Positions 1-7,739 of a stretch of DNA of 64,000 bases are shown here, in pieces (the first letter of the stretch is position 1; each line of letters opens with the position of its first letter). The notes below the pieces were generated by a model. It was given only the letters and a program-made list of their open reading frames with translations. It was not told the origin of the DNA and did not search any database. Origin of the DNA: Rhizobium sp. GN54. Lineage in GTDB: Bacteria > Pseudomonadota > Alphaproteobacteria > Rhizobiales > Rhizobiaceae. The position numbers were made by a program, and so were the translations under genes. The stretch lies in assembly GCF_021026345.1 (NCBI RefSeq), contig NZ_JAJNCZ010000001.1, positions 682,001 to 746,000 of the forward strand, in the 5' to 3' direction.

Positions 1-1
1 C

Positions 2-166
2 GAACTGGCCGAGGCGGACGGCAGCTCGACCGTCTGGGAGGAGCTCTTCCCCACCGACCAGGCGGCATGGGAGGAGTTCGAGCAGGGCGTCCGGGAGGTC
101 GGGCTGACCGCGCTCCTCGATGCCGACGAGGACGAGGACGACGACGGGCCGCCGACGCTGCACTGA
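2..166 (+). CDS. C-terminal end of an unidentified protein (5' truncated by window edge)
   Basis: An open frame runs in from the left edge and stops at TGA 164-166, giving the last 54 residues of a protein. The visible part is acidic: a helical-looking stretch rich in Glu, Trp and Phe (EELFPTDQAAWEEF) followed by an Asp/Glu run (DADEDEDDD) and the end PPTLH. I do not recognise the family and no catalytic motif is visible. The acidic tail argues for a soluble cytoplasmic protein. That it is truly coding is inferred from its protein-like composition and the lack of competing frames. Confidence 0.5.
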   Translation, partial: ELAEADGSSTVWEELFPTDQAAWEEFEQGVREVGLTALLDADEDEDDDGPPTLH

Positions 167-427
167 CCGGCCGTTCCGCGCGATGCCCGGACGCGGGGGC
201 GTGCCGGTGCTTCCGGCCGCGTCCTCAAGGTGCGTCGCGATCCTGCGGATTGGCCTTGGGCGCCTCGGGTTCCTGTCTTTTCGCAAACCGTTGGACACGT
301 CTGCGCGACCGTGTGCCACGGGCCGTCGATGCCGGATCGACGGAACGTTTCGATGTGATACACTTGTTGATCGCTTGTGCCGCCAGGGCGGAGGGCGCAC
401 TGTTTTCCACCAGACAGGGAGGTGTCG

Positions 428-652
428 ATGATTACGCGCTTTATCCGAGCCGACGATTTCGTCGGTCCGGGTGATCTCGCCATGCTGCAGCGGGCCTTTG
501 ACGAACTCTGCAAGGAGTGCCTGCTGTCGCAGAGGTCGGCTGCCGCGGACGAACTCGCAAGGCAGGTCATCCAGCTCTACAAGGCCGGCGTCCGCGAGCC
601 GGAGAAGCTCATTTCCATGGCAGGCAACCGCCTGCGGCGCCCGACCGGCTGA
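428..652 (+). CDS. Small conserved-type hypothetical protein (74 aa)
   Basis: The ATG at 428 is chosen because an AGGGAGG Shine-Dalgarno sequence lies about 7 bases upstream (around 415-421); the frame is open further upstream but has no comparable site. The product is a soluble, mostly helical protein of 74 residues with an amphipathic stretch (LQRAFDELCKECLL, then ADELARQVIQLYKAG) and no signal peptide or membrane span. Its look is that of the short stress- or envelope-linked proteins of unknown function common in rhizobia. I cannot assign a role. The 261 bases upstream (167-427) show no other gene. Confidence 0.6.
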   Translation: MITRFIRADDFVGPGDLAMLQRAFDELCKECLLSQRSAAADELARQVIQLYKAGVREPEKLISMAGNRLRRPTG

Positions 653-774
653 ACCGACAGGGCGAACGCACGGGGCCGGCCCCCTCGGCCCGGCCCGTCA
701 TGTCCTACCCGATAGGCCAATGGAGCCGGCGTGAGCCGGCCCGTCTGCGTATCCGATTGCGTTTGAGGCTGGCT

Positions 775-1068
775 TCAGGCGGGATCCGTGGCCGCCTTGG
801 TGCGGCGCTTGGCAGGCGCCTTCCCCGTGGCAGGTTTCGGGGCGGCGGTCTTCGGGGATACCGGCTTCAGGGATGTCGGCTTCGGGGCCGCAGCCTTTGT
901 CGCTGCCGCCTTCCGCGGGGCGGGCCTTGCGGCTGGTGAAGACGTCTCGATCTCTGCCTCGGCCTGTTGCCAATGGCGCTCGTCCTGTCCGTGCGGGCGT
1001 CCTTCCGTCTCCCAGATCGCATAGGCCTTCTTGCGGATCAGGTCCTGCTTCTCGCTGCCGTTCGTCAT
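775..1068 (-). CDS. DUF2934 family protein with Ala/Pro/Lys-rich tail
   Basis: This 97-residue protein has an N-terminal DUF2934-like segment of about 40 residues (IRKKAYAIWETEGRPHG followed by HWQQAEAEI), then a low-complexity tail of Ala, Pro and Lys with repeated PKP/APKP units, like a histone H1 tail. The start at 1068 is preferred over one 27 bases upstream because AGGAGA lies just before it. DUF2934 proteins are small, widespread in rhizobia and of unknown function. The basic tail suggests nucleic acid or polyanion binding, which is inference only. It faces the next small gene divergently. Confidence 0.75.
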   Translation of the reverse strand: MTNGSEKQDLIRKKAYAIWETEGRPHGQDERHWQQAEAEIETSSPAARPAPRKAAATKAAAPKPTSLKPVSPKTAAPKPATGKAPAKRRTKAATDPA

Positions 1069-1332
1069 TCGCTGTCTCCTAGTTTCCCAAGACACGGTTT
1101 CACCTCAAGAGCGCCGCACTGCAACAATGTTCCATGCGGCGCGATCCGTCCACCGTTTCGATGTCGCAGCCGGGCACCCGCTGACACGGCGACAGGCCCT
1201 CGCATCGCGCCTGGCATCGAGGGGCAGGACGCGGGCGTGTTCACGAAACCGTTACCTTCGGTTGCGACACAAATCCGCATGTCTCGCCCGTCTACTTTGA
1301 GTGGGTGGCTCGAAATGGGGCAGGAGGTAGTC

Positions 1333-1500
1333 TTGAGAAAGAACAACGGTCCGGAAAAGGCGGTCACGGTCGTCCAGCAGAGCGGCAAATGGGTCGTCAC
1401 GGTGCGTGTCGACGACAGTACGGTGCATACGGCGTTCATGAGCGAGGACGAGGCGCGGAAATACGAGGCCTATCATCGCAACAGGCTGGGTCTGCGGTAG
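1333..1500 (+). CDS. Small hypothetical protein with probable TTG start (55 aa)
   Basis: The coding frame is clear ([20 protein letters not shown], ending [12 protein letters not shown]), but no ATG in it has a good ribosome site. A perfect AGGAGG at about 1322-1327 lies 5 bases before an in-frame TTG at 1333, so I take TTG as the start; the alternative is the ATG at 1315. The product is a short beta-rich domain followed by a helix. I do not recognise a family. The 264 bases between the DUF2934 gene start and this start hold nothing else I can support. Confidence 0.6.
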   Translation: MRKNNGPEKAVTVVQQSGKWVVTVRVDDSTVHTAFMSEDEARKYEAYHRNRLGLR

Positions 1501-1768
1501 CGCGCCCGCTCGCCCGTCCGCGTCACGGCCGGTGCCTGGCCGCGCCGTCAAGCGCGTTTCCCTGTTCATAGGCTGCGACGCAGCCCTTCCTGCCGGCAGA
1601 AAGTCACATTTTTCCGCTCTCTATGATTCGTGCGCGACTCGCTGGAGGGAACTGCCGGTTGCGTTCATTTGCGGCGGACATCTGTTATCCAATATCCACG
1701 AACAGGGATGCGGTGATTCGCGATGCGAGCAGGCGCGTGACGCCCCCGATGCTACGAGGAGACGAGAC

Positions 1769-2803
1769 ATGACGAATGCCCGGGTCCATGAGGTCGCGGA
1801 AATGCGGCCGAAGATCACCGTGATCGGCGTCGGCGGCGGTGGCGGCAATGCGGTGAACAACATGATCACCGAAGACCTCCAGGGCGCCGATTTCGTCGTC
1901 GCCAATACCGATGCCCAGGCGCTGACCATGTCGAAGGCGACGCGGATCATCCAGCTCGGCTCCGACATCACCGGCGGCCTCGGCGCCGGCGCGCACCCGG
2001 AAATCGGCCGGGCGGCGGCGGAAGAATCGATCGACGAGATCATGGACCACCTGTCCGGCACGCACATGTGCTTCGTCACCGCCGGCATGGGCGGCGGCAC
2101 GGGGACGGGGGCTGCGGCCGTCATCGCCGAGGCGGCGAAGAAGGCCGGCATCCTCACCGTCGGCGTCGTCACCAAGCCGTTCAGCTTCGAGGGCCGGCGG
2201 CGCATGCAGATGGCGGACGAGGGCATCGCCCGCCTGCGCGAGTGCGCCGACACCGTCATCGTCATCCCCAACCAGAACCTGTTCCGCGTCGCGACCGCCA
2301 ACACCACCTTCGCCGATGCCTTCGTCATGGCCGACCGGGTACTCTACTCCGGCGTCAGTTGCATCACCGACCTGATCGTCAAGGAAGGCCTGATCAATCT
2401 CGACTTCGCCGACGTCCGCGCGGTGATGAAGGACATGGGCCGGGCGATGATGGGCACCGGCGAGGCGAGCGGCGAGGGCAGGGCGATGAAGGCGGCCGAG
2501 GCGGCGATCGCCAATCCGCTGCTGGACGAGGCCTCGATGAAGGGCGCCCAGGGCGTGCTCATCTCGATTTCCGGCGGCACCGACATGACGCTGTTCGAAG
2601 TGGACGAGGCCGCCTCGCGCATCCGCGACGAGGTTCATCACGACGCCAACATCGTCGTCGGCGCGATCTTCGACCAGGATCTGGCCGGCACCTTCCGCGT
2701 CTCGGTCGTGGCGACCGGGCTCGGCGCCGGCGAGGTCGAGGAGACCCAGCCGGGCACCGGTGCGGCCGTCGCACCGGGCATGGTCGTCAATTTCCAGCGC
2801 TGA
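1769..2803 (+). CDS. ftsZ2: FtsZ2: tail-less FtsZ-type GTPase
   Basis: FtsZ is the tubulin-like GTPase that polymerises into the cytokinetic ring. This 344-residue protein has the nucleotide loop [11 protein letters not shown] (20-30), the tubulin signature GGGTGTG (108-114) and the synergy-loop residues NLDFAD (210-215) with both catalytic aspartates, so it should bind and hydrolyse GTP. It stops right after the globular domain: the linker and C-terminal peptide that bind FtsA and ZipA-type partners are absent. That matches the short FtsZ2 paralogue of Sinorhizobium, whose role differs from the essential FtsZ. The ATG at 1769 follows ACGAGGAGAC. No ftsQ/ftsA neighbour is present, so this is not the dcw-cluster copy. 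Confidence 0.93.
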   Translation: MTNARVHEVAEMRPKITVIGVGGGGGNAVNNMITEDLQGADFVVANTDAQALTMSKATRIIQLGSDITGGLGAGAHPEIGRAAAEESIDEIMDHLSGTHMCFVTAGMGGGTGTGAAAVIAEAAKKAGILTVGVVTKPFSFEGRRRMQMADEGIARLRECADTVIVIPNQNLFRVATANTTFADAFVMADRVLYSGVSCITDLIVKEGLINLDFADVRAVMKDMGRAMMGTGEASGEGRAMKAAEAAIANPLLDEASMKGAQGVLISISGGTDMTLFEVDEAASRIRDEVHHDANIVVGAIFDQDLAGTFRVSVVATGLGAGEVEETQPGTGAAVAPGMVVNFQR

Positions 2804-2825
2804 CGGCGAACCTCGGCACAGACAG

Positions 2826-2848
2826 GAGGCCCGGTTCCGCCGGGCCTC
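2826..2848. terminator. Hairpin between ftsZ2 and the convergent porin
   Basis: A perfect 9-base-pair GC-rich stem (GAGGCCCGG / CCGGGCCTC) with a 5-base loop starts 22 bases after the ftsZ2 stop, between two convergent genes. There is no T tract, so it is at best a weak or bidirectional terminator. Confidence 0.5.
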
Positions 2849-2946
2849 GACGGCGCCGGAATCCACCCGGCCGGAAGGTGCTGCTCCGCCGTCCTTCCTG
2901 AAACACTCCCGGCACTGGCAGGACACCCATCGCCCCGCATCGGGGG

Positions 2947-3981
2947 TCAGAAACCACGCTGGACGCGGATCACGGCACCCCAGTCCTGCGCCTTCGGGCC
3001 GGACTTCTCGTCCATGCGGTTGCGATAGTTGAGTTCCGGCGTAACGGTGAAGCCGGGGACGACGGTATAGCTCAGGTTCAGCGCGGCTTCCGCGTCGCCG
3101 CCGTCGTCGAAGTTGGCGGATGCGTTCATCGTCGCCTTGTCGGTCATCTTGAACGAGCCGCCGACCCAGAGCGCCCAGTCGCCGTCCCAGCGGGCATAGT
3201 CGTTCGGCTCGCTGCCGCCGATGTTCCAGCCGCCCATGGCGAAGAGCTCGACCGGGCCGAGCATGCCGTCCACCCTGACCTTGGCGGCGCCCGCCTCCAT
3301 CTGCTCGTCATAGCCGCCGGTGGCGCGGATCCGGAAGCTGTCGGTCCCGTAGCCCACGGCCGCGACCAGGTCGGGCATGTAGCTGTCGGTCTCATCGTTG
3401 TCCTGGTTGCTGCTGTCCTCGGCGGAGAAGGCGAAGCTGAAGCCCTTGGCGCTGCCGCGGGTGTAGCGGATCTGCGTCCGGCCGAAATCCCCGTAGTCGA
3501 CGTCGTAGAAGTCGTTGATGGTGTTGCCGGCGTCTCCCATGAACTCCGAATAGAGCGTGTCGGAGAAGCCGACGCGCAGGCCGCCGATCTCGACATAGGC
3601 GTTCTCCAGGTTGATCCCGGTCGGGCCGTTGTCGTCGTTCTGGATCTCGGCCTCGCTGTAGGTCGAAAGCGTGCCGTATTCGGTATCGCTCGCCGTCGAC
3701 AGGCGCAGCGCCAGCCGCGAGCGCGTCGACCAGGAATCGCCGCCGCCGCCGGGAAACGTATCCTGCTCGTTGGCGTCGCCCCCCGACGCCTCGACCCGCA
3801 GGTAGCCGCCGATCTTCAGGCAGGTCTCGGTGCCGGGGATATAGAAGTAGCCGGCGCCGAAGGCGTCGCAGACGCGGACATATTCCAGGAGGCCGGCGTC
3901 TGCCGCGACGATCGCGTCCGCGGCCCGGGCGCTCGCCGCCGCGGCTGCGGCCAGAAGGACTGCAGCGAATAGACGCTTCAT
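2947..3981 (-). CDS. Porin (Omp2b/RopA family), paralogue 1
   Basis: Outer-membrane diffusion porin of the rhizobial Omp2b/RopA type, predicted to form a trimeric beta barrel. The 344-residue product from the ATG at 3981 has a signal peptide (MKRLFAAVLLAAAAAASARA), then the family N-terminal plug with two cysteines (VCDAFGAGYFYIPGTETCLKIGG), alternating hydrophobic strands, and a C-terminal Phe (VQRGF) as needed for BAM insertion. It lies on the opposite strand from the other two porins, and its leader differs from theirs. No good Shine-Dalgarno precedes 3981 or the ATG 6 bases upstream, so expression may be low. Codon choice also looks less tuned than in the 6.4 kb copy. Confidence 0.92.
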   Translation of the reverse strand: MKRLFAAVLLAAAAAASARAADAIVAADAGLLEYVRVCDAFGAGYFYIPGTETCLKIGGYLRVEASGGDANEQDTFPGGGGDSWSTRSRLALRLSTASDTEYGTLSTYSEAEIQNDDNGPTGINLENAYVEIGGLRVGFSDTLYSEFMGDAGNTINDFYDVDYGDFGRTQIRYTRGSAKGFSFAFSAEDSSNQDNDETDSYMPDLVAAVGYGTDSFRIRATGGYDEQMEAGAAKVRVDGMLGPVELFAMGGWNIGGSEPNDYARWDGDWALWVGGSFKMTDKATMNASANFDDGGDAEAALNLSYTVVPGFTVTPELNYRNRMDEKSGPKAQDWGAVIRVQRGF

Positions 3982-4012
3982 GCACATCGCGTTTGTCCCG
4001 CGCGGGCGGAAA

Positions 4013-4309
4013 TCAGTCTCTGGACGGTGCGCGGTCGCCCGACAAGTCGCCGCCGCCGGCATCGAACCGGACGCTGCCGCCAATCTTCATGCAGGTCTGC
4101 GTGCCGGCAAGCCGGAAGTAACCGGGGCCGAAGGACCGACAGAAGTCCGCCTCGGTCGATTCGCGGGCGTCACCGGGCGCGATCGCCTCGTCGGCCATCG
4201 CCACGGTTGCGGCCAGAGTGATCATCGCGCCGGCCAGCACGTAGAATTTGACGCTTCCGCGGCCCATGCGCGTCGAACCTTCAGCTTTCCGATGCCGTTT
4301 CCAAGTCAT
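4013..4309 (-). CDS. Free-standing porin N-terminal-like mini-protein (98 aa)
   Basis: This short secreted protein begins with a basic stretch and a hydrophobic signal (KFYVLAGAMITLAATVAMA), followed by a mature part of about 55 residues resembling the first 40 residues of the porins nearby (FCRSFGPGYFRLAGTQTCMKIGG, then a GGGDLSGD turn). It then stops with no barrel strands. Both family cysteines are kept. The start at 4309 has AAGGA about 10 bases upstream; 4267 is a good alternative. It may be a porin remnant, or a functional mini-protein mimicking the porin plug. It lies 31 bases upstream of paralogue 1 in the same direction. Confidence 0.6.
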   Translation of the reverse strand: MTWKRHRKAEGSTRMGRGSVKFYVLAGAMITLAATVAMADEAIAPGDARESTEADFCRSFGPGYFRLAGTQTCMKIGGSVRFDAGGGDLSGDRAPSRD

Positions 4310-4440
4310 GTTCGCCGATCCTTTCGCCATAGGCAAGGCCGATCCACTGCCGCGAATCTGCCCGCCTCTTCGCCGCCATGCCGTATTTCACCCGGCCTGC
4401 TCCGGAGTACGAGGTTCCCTTCCGGTGTATTCTTCTGACT

Positions 4441-4680
4441 TTTAGTATTTATAAGTATAGAATGGATATTTAGATCGTAAATTAGGGTAAAATTCCCGAT
4501 GATCTAATTTTTGTAGCTCGCATTCATAATAAAGATAAGGAACAAGCATGATACCGAGTATAAAATATGTTATCAATTTCCTCCGAAAATCCGATAAGAA
4601 TCCGATAGATAGCCAAATTCCACTCAAAATGGACGTGTTATTATTGCAACAATTATGACGATCTATTTTAAAACACGGGC
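4441..4680. other. AT-rich island in the porin intergenic region
   Basis: These 240 bases are about 31% GC by direct count, against roughly two-thirds GC around them. They lie in the 528-base gap (4310-4837) between the mini-porin and porin paralogue 2. One weak minus-strand frame crosses them (a hydrophobic stretch LITYFILGIMLVPYLYY), but it has no convincing start site. The island most likely holds porin promoters and binding sites for AT-preferring regulators, or is a scrap of transferred DNA. The remaining 4681-4837 is the GC-rich leader of paralogue 2. Confidence 0.55.
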
Positions 4681-4837
4681 GCCTATTCAATTTTGTTGGT
4701 TGCGCGGCGGCGGTCCGGCTGCAATGTGGCTGCAGCAGGTCAGGGCTTCCCGCCCCGGGCATGCGTCAGTCGGACGGATGGACGAGGAGTTCGCCCGCCG
4801 ACGCAATCGGATCAGAATGTTTGACTGGAGGTCAAAA

Positions 4838-5896
4838 ATGAACATCAAGAGCCTGCTTCTTGGCTCCGCTGCGGCGCTCGCAGCAGTTTCCGGCGCACAG
4901 GCTGCCGACGCTATCGTCGCTGCCGAGCCGGAGCCGATGGAATACGTTCGCGTCTGCGACGCGTTCGGCACCGGCTACTTCTACATCCCCGGCACCGAGA
5001 CCTGCCTGAAGATCGGCGGCTACGTCCGCGTCGACGTTTCCGGCGGTGACGTCAACGGCCAGGACACCTTCCCCGGTGGCGGCGGCGACTCCTGGCGGAG
5101 CCGGACCCGTGTAGCCCTGCGTCTGTCGACGGCGACCGACACCGAATACGGTGCGCTGAAGACCTTCACCGAAGTTCGCTTCGATCGTGACGACAACAGC
5201 GATTCCGACACCTACCTGCAGGAAGGCTACATCGAACTCGGCGGCTTCCTGGTCGGTTACACCGACTCGGCCTATTCGAGCTTCACCGGCTTCGGCAACA
5301 ACAACATCAACGACTACTATGACGTTGACTACGGTGACTTCCAGGCCACGCAGCTGACCTACAAGTACGACACGGGCGCCGGCTTCACCGCCGTCATCTC
5401 GCTCGAAGACGGCAGCGACAGCAACGACGACGGCTACAACACCTACACCGACTACGACAGCTACGTACCCAACGTTATCGCCGGTCTCGGCTACAACGGC
5501 GGCGTATGGCAGCTCCGCGCGGTCGGCGCCTACGACGATTACGCCGAGGAAGGCGCAATCAAGGTTCGCGGCGACGTGACCTTCGGCCCCGTCTCGCTCT
5601 TCGCAATGGGCGGCTGGAACACGGACGGCGACGTCCGGAACAAGTACGCTCGCTGGGACGGCGACTGGGCTGTCTGGCTCGGCGGCACCTACACGCTGAC
5701 CGAAAAGGCGACCATCAACGCCGGTGTCAACTTCGACGACGGTGAAAACGTCGAAGCAGCGCTGAACGTTGCCTACCAGGTCGTTCCGGGCTTCACGATC
5801 ATCCCGGAACTCAACTACCGCAGCGACATGGACGAGAAGGCCGGCGCGGACGCAGAAGACTGGGGCGGCGTCATCCGCTTCCAGCGCAACTTCTAA
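4838..5896 (+). CDS. Porin (Omp2b/RopA family), paralogue 2
   Basis: Outer-membrane porin of 352 residues. A signal peptide (MNIKSLLLGSAAALAAVSGA then QA|AD) precedes the two-cysteine plug motif (VCDAFGTGYFYIPGTETCLK), a series of amphipathic strands and the terminal Phe (FQRNF). The start at 4838 is set by GACTGGAGGTC, a leader shared almost base for base with paralogue 3; the first 50 or so codons of both genes are also nearly identical, which suggests recent duplication or gene conversion. The external loops (around residues 110-200) differ strongly between the copies, as expected if the pores differ in selectivity or phage sensitivity. A strong terminator follows. Confidence 0.95.
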   Translation: MNIKSLLLGSAAALAAVSGAQAADAIVAAEPEPMEYVRVCDAFGTGYFYIPGTETCLKIGGYVRVDVSGGDVNGQDTFPGGGGDSWRSRTRVALRLSTATDTEYGALKTFTEVRFDRDDNSDSDTYLQEGYIELGGFLVGYTDSAYSSFTGFGNNNINDYYDVDYGDFQATQLTYKYDTGAGFTAVISLEDGSDSNDDGYNTYTDYDSYVPNVIAGLGYNGGVWQLRAVGAYDDYAEEGAIKVRGDVTFGPVSLFAMGGWNTDGDVRNKYARWDGDWAVWLGGTYTLTEKATINAGVNFDDGENVEAALNVAYQVVPGFTIIPELNYRSDMDEKAGADAEDWGGVIRFQRNF

Positions 5897-5917
5897 GACC
5901 GCTTCGAATCAGACTGG

Positions 5918-5944
5918 AAAGCCCGGCCATCGGTCGGGCTTTTC
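5918..5944 (+). terminator. Rho-independent terminator of porin paralogue 2
   Basis: A 10-base-pair stem (AAGCCCGGCC / GGTCGGGCTT, one G-T pair) with a 3-base loop ends in TTTT, 22 bases after the stop codon. This is a canonical intrinsic terminator. Confidence 0.85.
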
Positions 5945-6416
5945 GCCGTCCCCGGCTGCGGCGATTCTCGATTCGGGACAGAATCGGACCCGGTCGGCGG
6001 AGGCCGTCCTGTGCGCTTGCGGCCGGTCGCCGGCCTCCGAACGCGCTCCCGCGCCCCTCCCGGCAACGGTTCCCCGTGTGAATCAGCCCTTTCACGGTCC
6101 GCCCATGGCGTCGTCCGAACGTTTTCCGCGCTCCGCTAAGTGCTGGGATCGTAAGGCCTTTTATTAACGTATCGTAAATTTCTCTGTACCCCGGTTACAG
6201 TTTTGTGTCCTTTGCGCAACACGGTAACCGGAAGGGTGTGCCAAACGCTTGCTTCCGACGGTTTCAAGATTGCACCAAGTTCCCCGTTTTGTATTTTCAA
6301 CTCCGGAAGCAGGGGCGGTGATCGTCCGCTTCCTGAAATTGGGGATGGGGCAGGGAACGCTGTCCTTCAGCAAAAAGACCCAGACCCGAATGAAACTTTT
6401 GACTGGAGGTCAGAAA
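5945..6416 (+). other. Long leader/promoter region of porin paralogue 3
   Basis: No gene is supported in this stretch, which spans from the terminator of paralogue 2 to the start of paralogue 3. The first half is GC-rich and featureless. From about 6140 it becomes AT-richer (CTTTTATTAACGTATCGTAA), consistent with a promoter, and is followed by a long-range stem-loop at 6191-6231 and roughly 200 bases of possible untranslated leader. Confidence 0.45.
6191..6231 (+). promoter_or_regulatory. Stem-loop in the leader of porin paralogue 3
   Basis: CCGGTTAC (6191-6198) and GTAACCGG (6224-6231) are perfect inverted copies. Inside them GTGT and ACAC can pair as well, giving an extended hairpin. It has no T tract, so it is not a terminator. 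It may be a regulator-binding site or a structured 5' untranslated RNA; which of these cannot be told from sequence. Confidence 0.4.
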
Positions 6417-7520
6417 ATGAACATCAAGAGCCTTCTTCTCGGCTCCGCTGCTGCTCTCGCAGCAGTATCCGGCGCTCAGGCTGCCGACGCGATCGTCGCC
6501 GCCGAGCCGGAGCCGATGGAATACGTTCGCGTCTGCGACGCGTTCGGCACCGGTTACTTCTACATCCCGGGCACCGAAACCTGCCTCAAGATCGGCGGTT
6601 ACATCCGCGTTGAATGGCGCGGTGGTGACGTCCAGGGTACCGGCCAGAACACCTTCCCGGGTGGCGGCGGCGACTCCTGGCAGACCCGTACCCGTGCAAC
6701 CGTCAAGTTCTCGACGGCTACGGACACCGAATACGGCGCCCTGAAGACCTACGCTGAAGTTGAATTCCAGAAGGACAACAACAACGGCGGCAGCACCAAC
6801 CTGGCGCACGGCTACATCGAATTCGCCGGCTTCCTCATCGGTTACACCGACTCGCTCTTCGCAGGCGGCTACATCGGTGGCGGCAACTCGAACAACGACT
6901 ACATCCTCGTCAACTACGGTGATACGGCTCGCAACCAGATCCGTTACACCTACGGCGACACGAGCAACGGCTTCTCGTTCACGGCCGCTGTTGAAGACAG
7001 CAGCGACGACCATGACGACTTCCTCGGCTCGCACAGCAACGTCGACACCTACGTCCCGAACGTAGTCGGCGGCATGAGCTACTCGACCGGTGGCTTCCAG
7101 GCATTCCTCGTCGGCGGTTACGACGGTGTTGTCGAAGAAGGCGCCCTCAAGGCTCGTATCAACGCTACCTTCGGTGCCTTCAGCGCATACGTCATGGCTG
7201 GCTGGAACACCGACGGCGACTACCAGAACGACTACGCACAGTGGTACGGTGACTGGGCTGTCTGGCTCGGCGCAAGCTACCAGTTCACTGAAAAGCTCGC
7301 TATCTACAGCGACTTCAACTTCATGGACGAAGGTGCAACCAACGCTGCTGGCGACTTCACCGACGCTGGCAAGTTCGAAGCTTCGGTTGGTCTGAACTAC
7401 GCCGTCGTTCCGGGCTTCCGGATCCGTCCTGAAGTCAGCTACGTCTCCGATTACGGCGACATCGCTGGCGACAAGGCTGAAGATTGGGGCGGCATGATCC
7501 GCTTCCAGCGCGACTTCTAA
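6417..7520 (+). CDS. Porin (Omp2b/RopA family), paralogue 3, probably the major one
   Basis: Outer-membrane porin of 367 residues with the same signal peptide and two-cysteine plug as paralogue 2, amphipathic strands throughout and a terminal Phe (FQRDF). The start at 6417 follows GACTGGAGGTCAGAAA. Codon use is skewed towards a small set (GCT, GGC, AAC, TAC, GAC, GAA), with lower GC than neighbouring genes, the pattern expected of a very highly expressed gene. It has a long leader, a strong ribosome site and its own terminator, so I infer it is the dominant porin of the three. Loop regions include extra Asn/Gly-rich segments compared with paralogue 2. Confidence 0.95.
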   Translation: MNIKSLLLGSAAALAAVSGAQAADAIVAAEPEPMEYVRVCDAFGTGYFYIPGTETCLKIGGYIRVEWRGGDVQGTGQNTFPGGGGDSWQTRTRATVKFSTATDTEYGALKTYAEVEFQKDNNNGGSTNLAHGYIEFAGFLIGYTDSLFAGGYIGGGNSNNDYILVNYGDTARNQIRYTYGDTSNGFSFTAAVEDSSDDHDDFLGSHSNVDTYVPNVVGGMSYSTGGFQAFLVGGYDGVVEEGALKARINATFGAFSAYVMAGWNTDGDYQNDYAQWYGDWAVWLGASYQFTEKLAIYSDFNFMDEGATNAAGDFTDAGKFEASVGLNYAVVPGFRIRPEVSYVSDYGDIAGDKAEDWGGMIRFQRDF

Positions 7521-7548
7521 TCTGATCTGACCTCGGTCATTTTGGAGG

Positions 7549-7580
7549 GAGCCCGGCCGCAAGGCCGGGCTCTTGCCGTT
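7549..7580 (+). terminator. Rho-independent terminator of porin paralogue 3
   Basis: A perfect 10-base-pair stem (GAGCCCGGCC / GGCCGGGCTC) with a 4-base GCAA loop is followed by a T-containing tract, 29 bases after the porin stop. Confidence 0.8.
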
Positions 7581-7739
7581 TCAGGCGTGTCGAATCGAAA
7601 TGCTGCCATTCGAAGCTGCTGCAAACTCGATCGAACGGGCTTGACTGAATGGCGATCCTCATTCGGCGGCGGCGGGCAAAGGGGCGGTCTCGGACCGTGG
7701 AGTGCCGGAGGAAGGGCCGCAGGTCTTCGGCGGTCGGCC

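Noticed and set aside
4442-4762. Minus-strand frame of 106 codons across the AT-rich island with a hydrophobic stretch
   Set aside because: Its start would lie in GC-rich leader DNA of unrelated composition, no ribosome site precedes it, and AT-rich DNA readily yields hydrophobic codons by chance.
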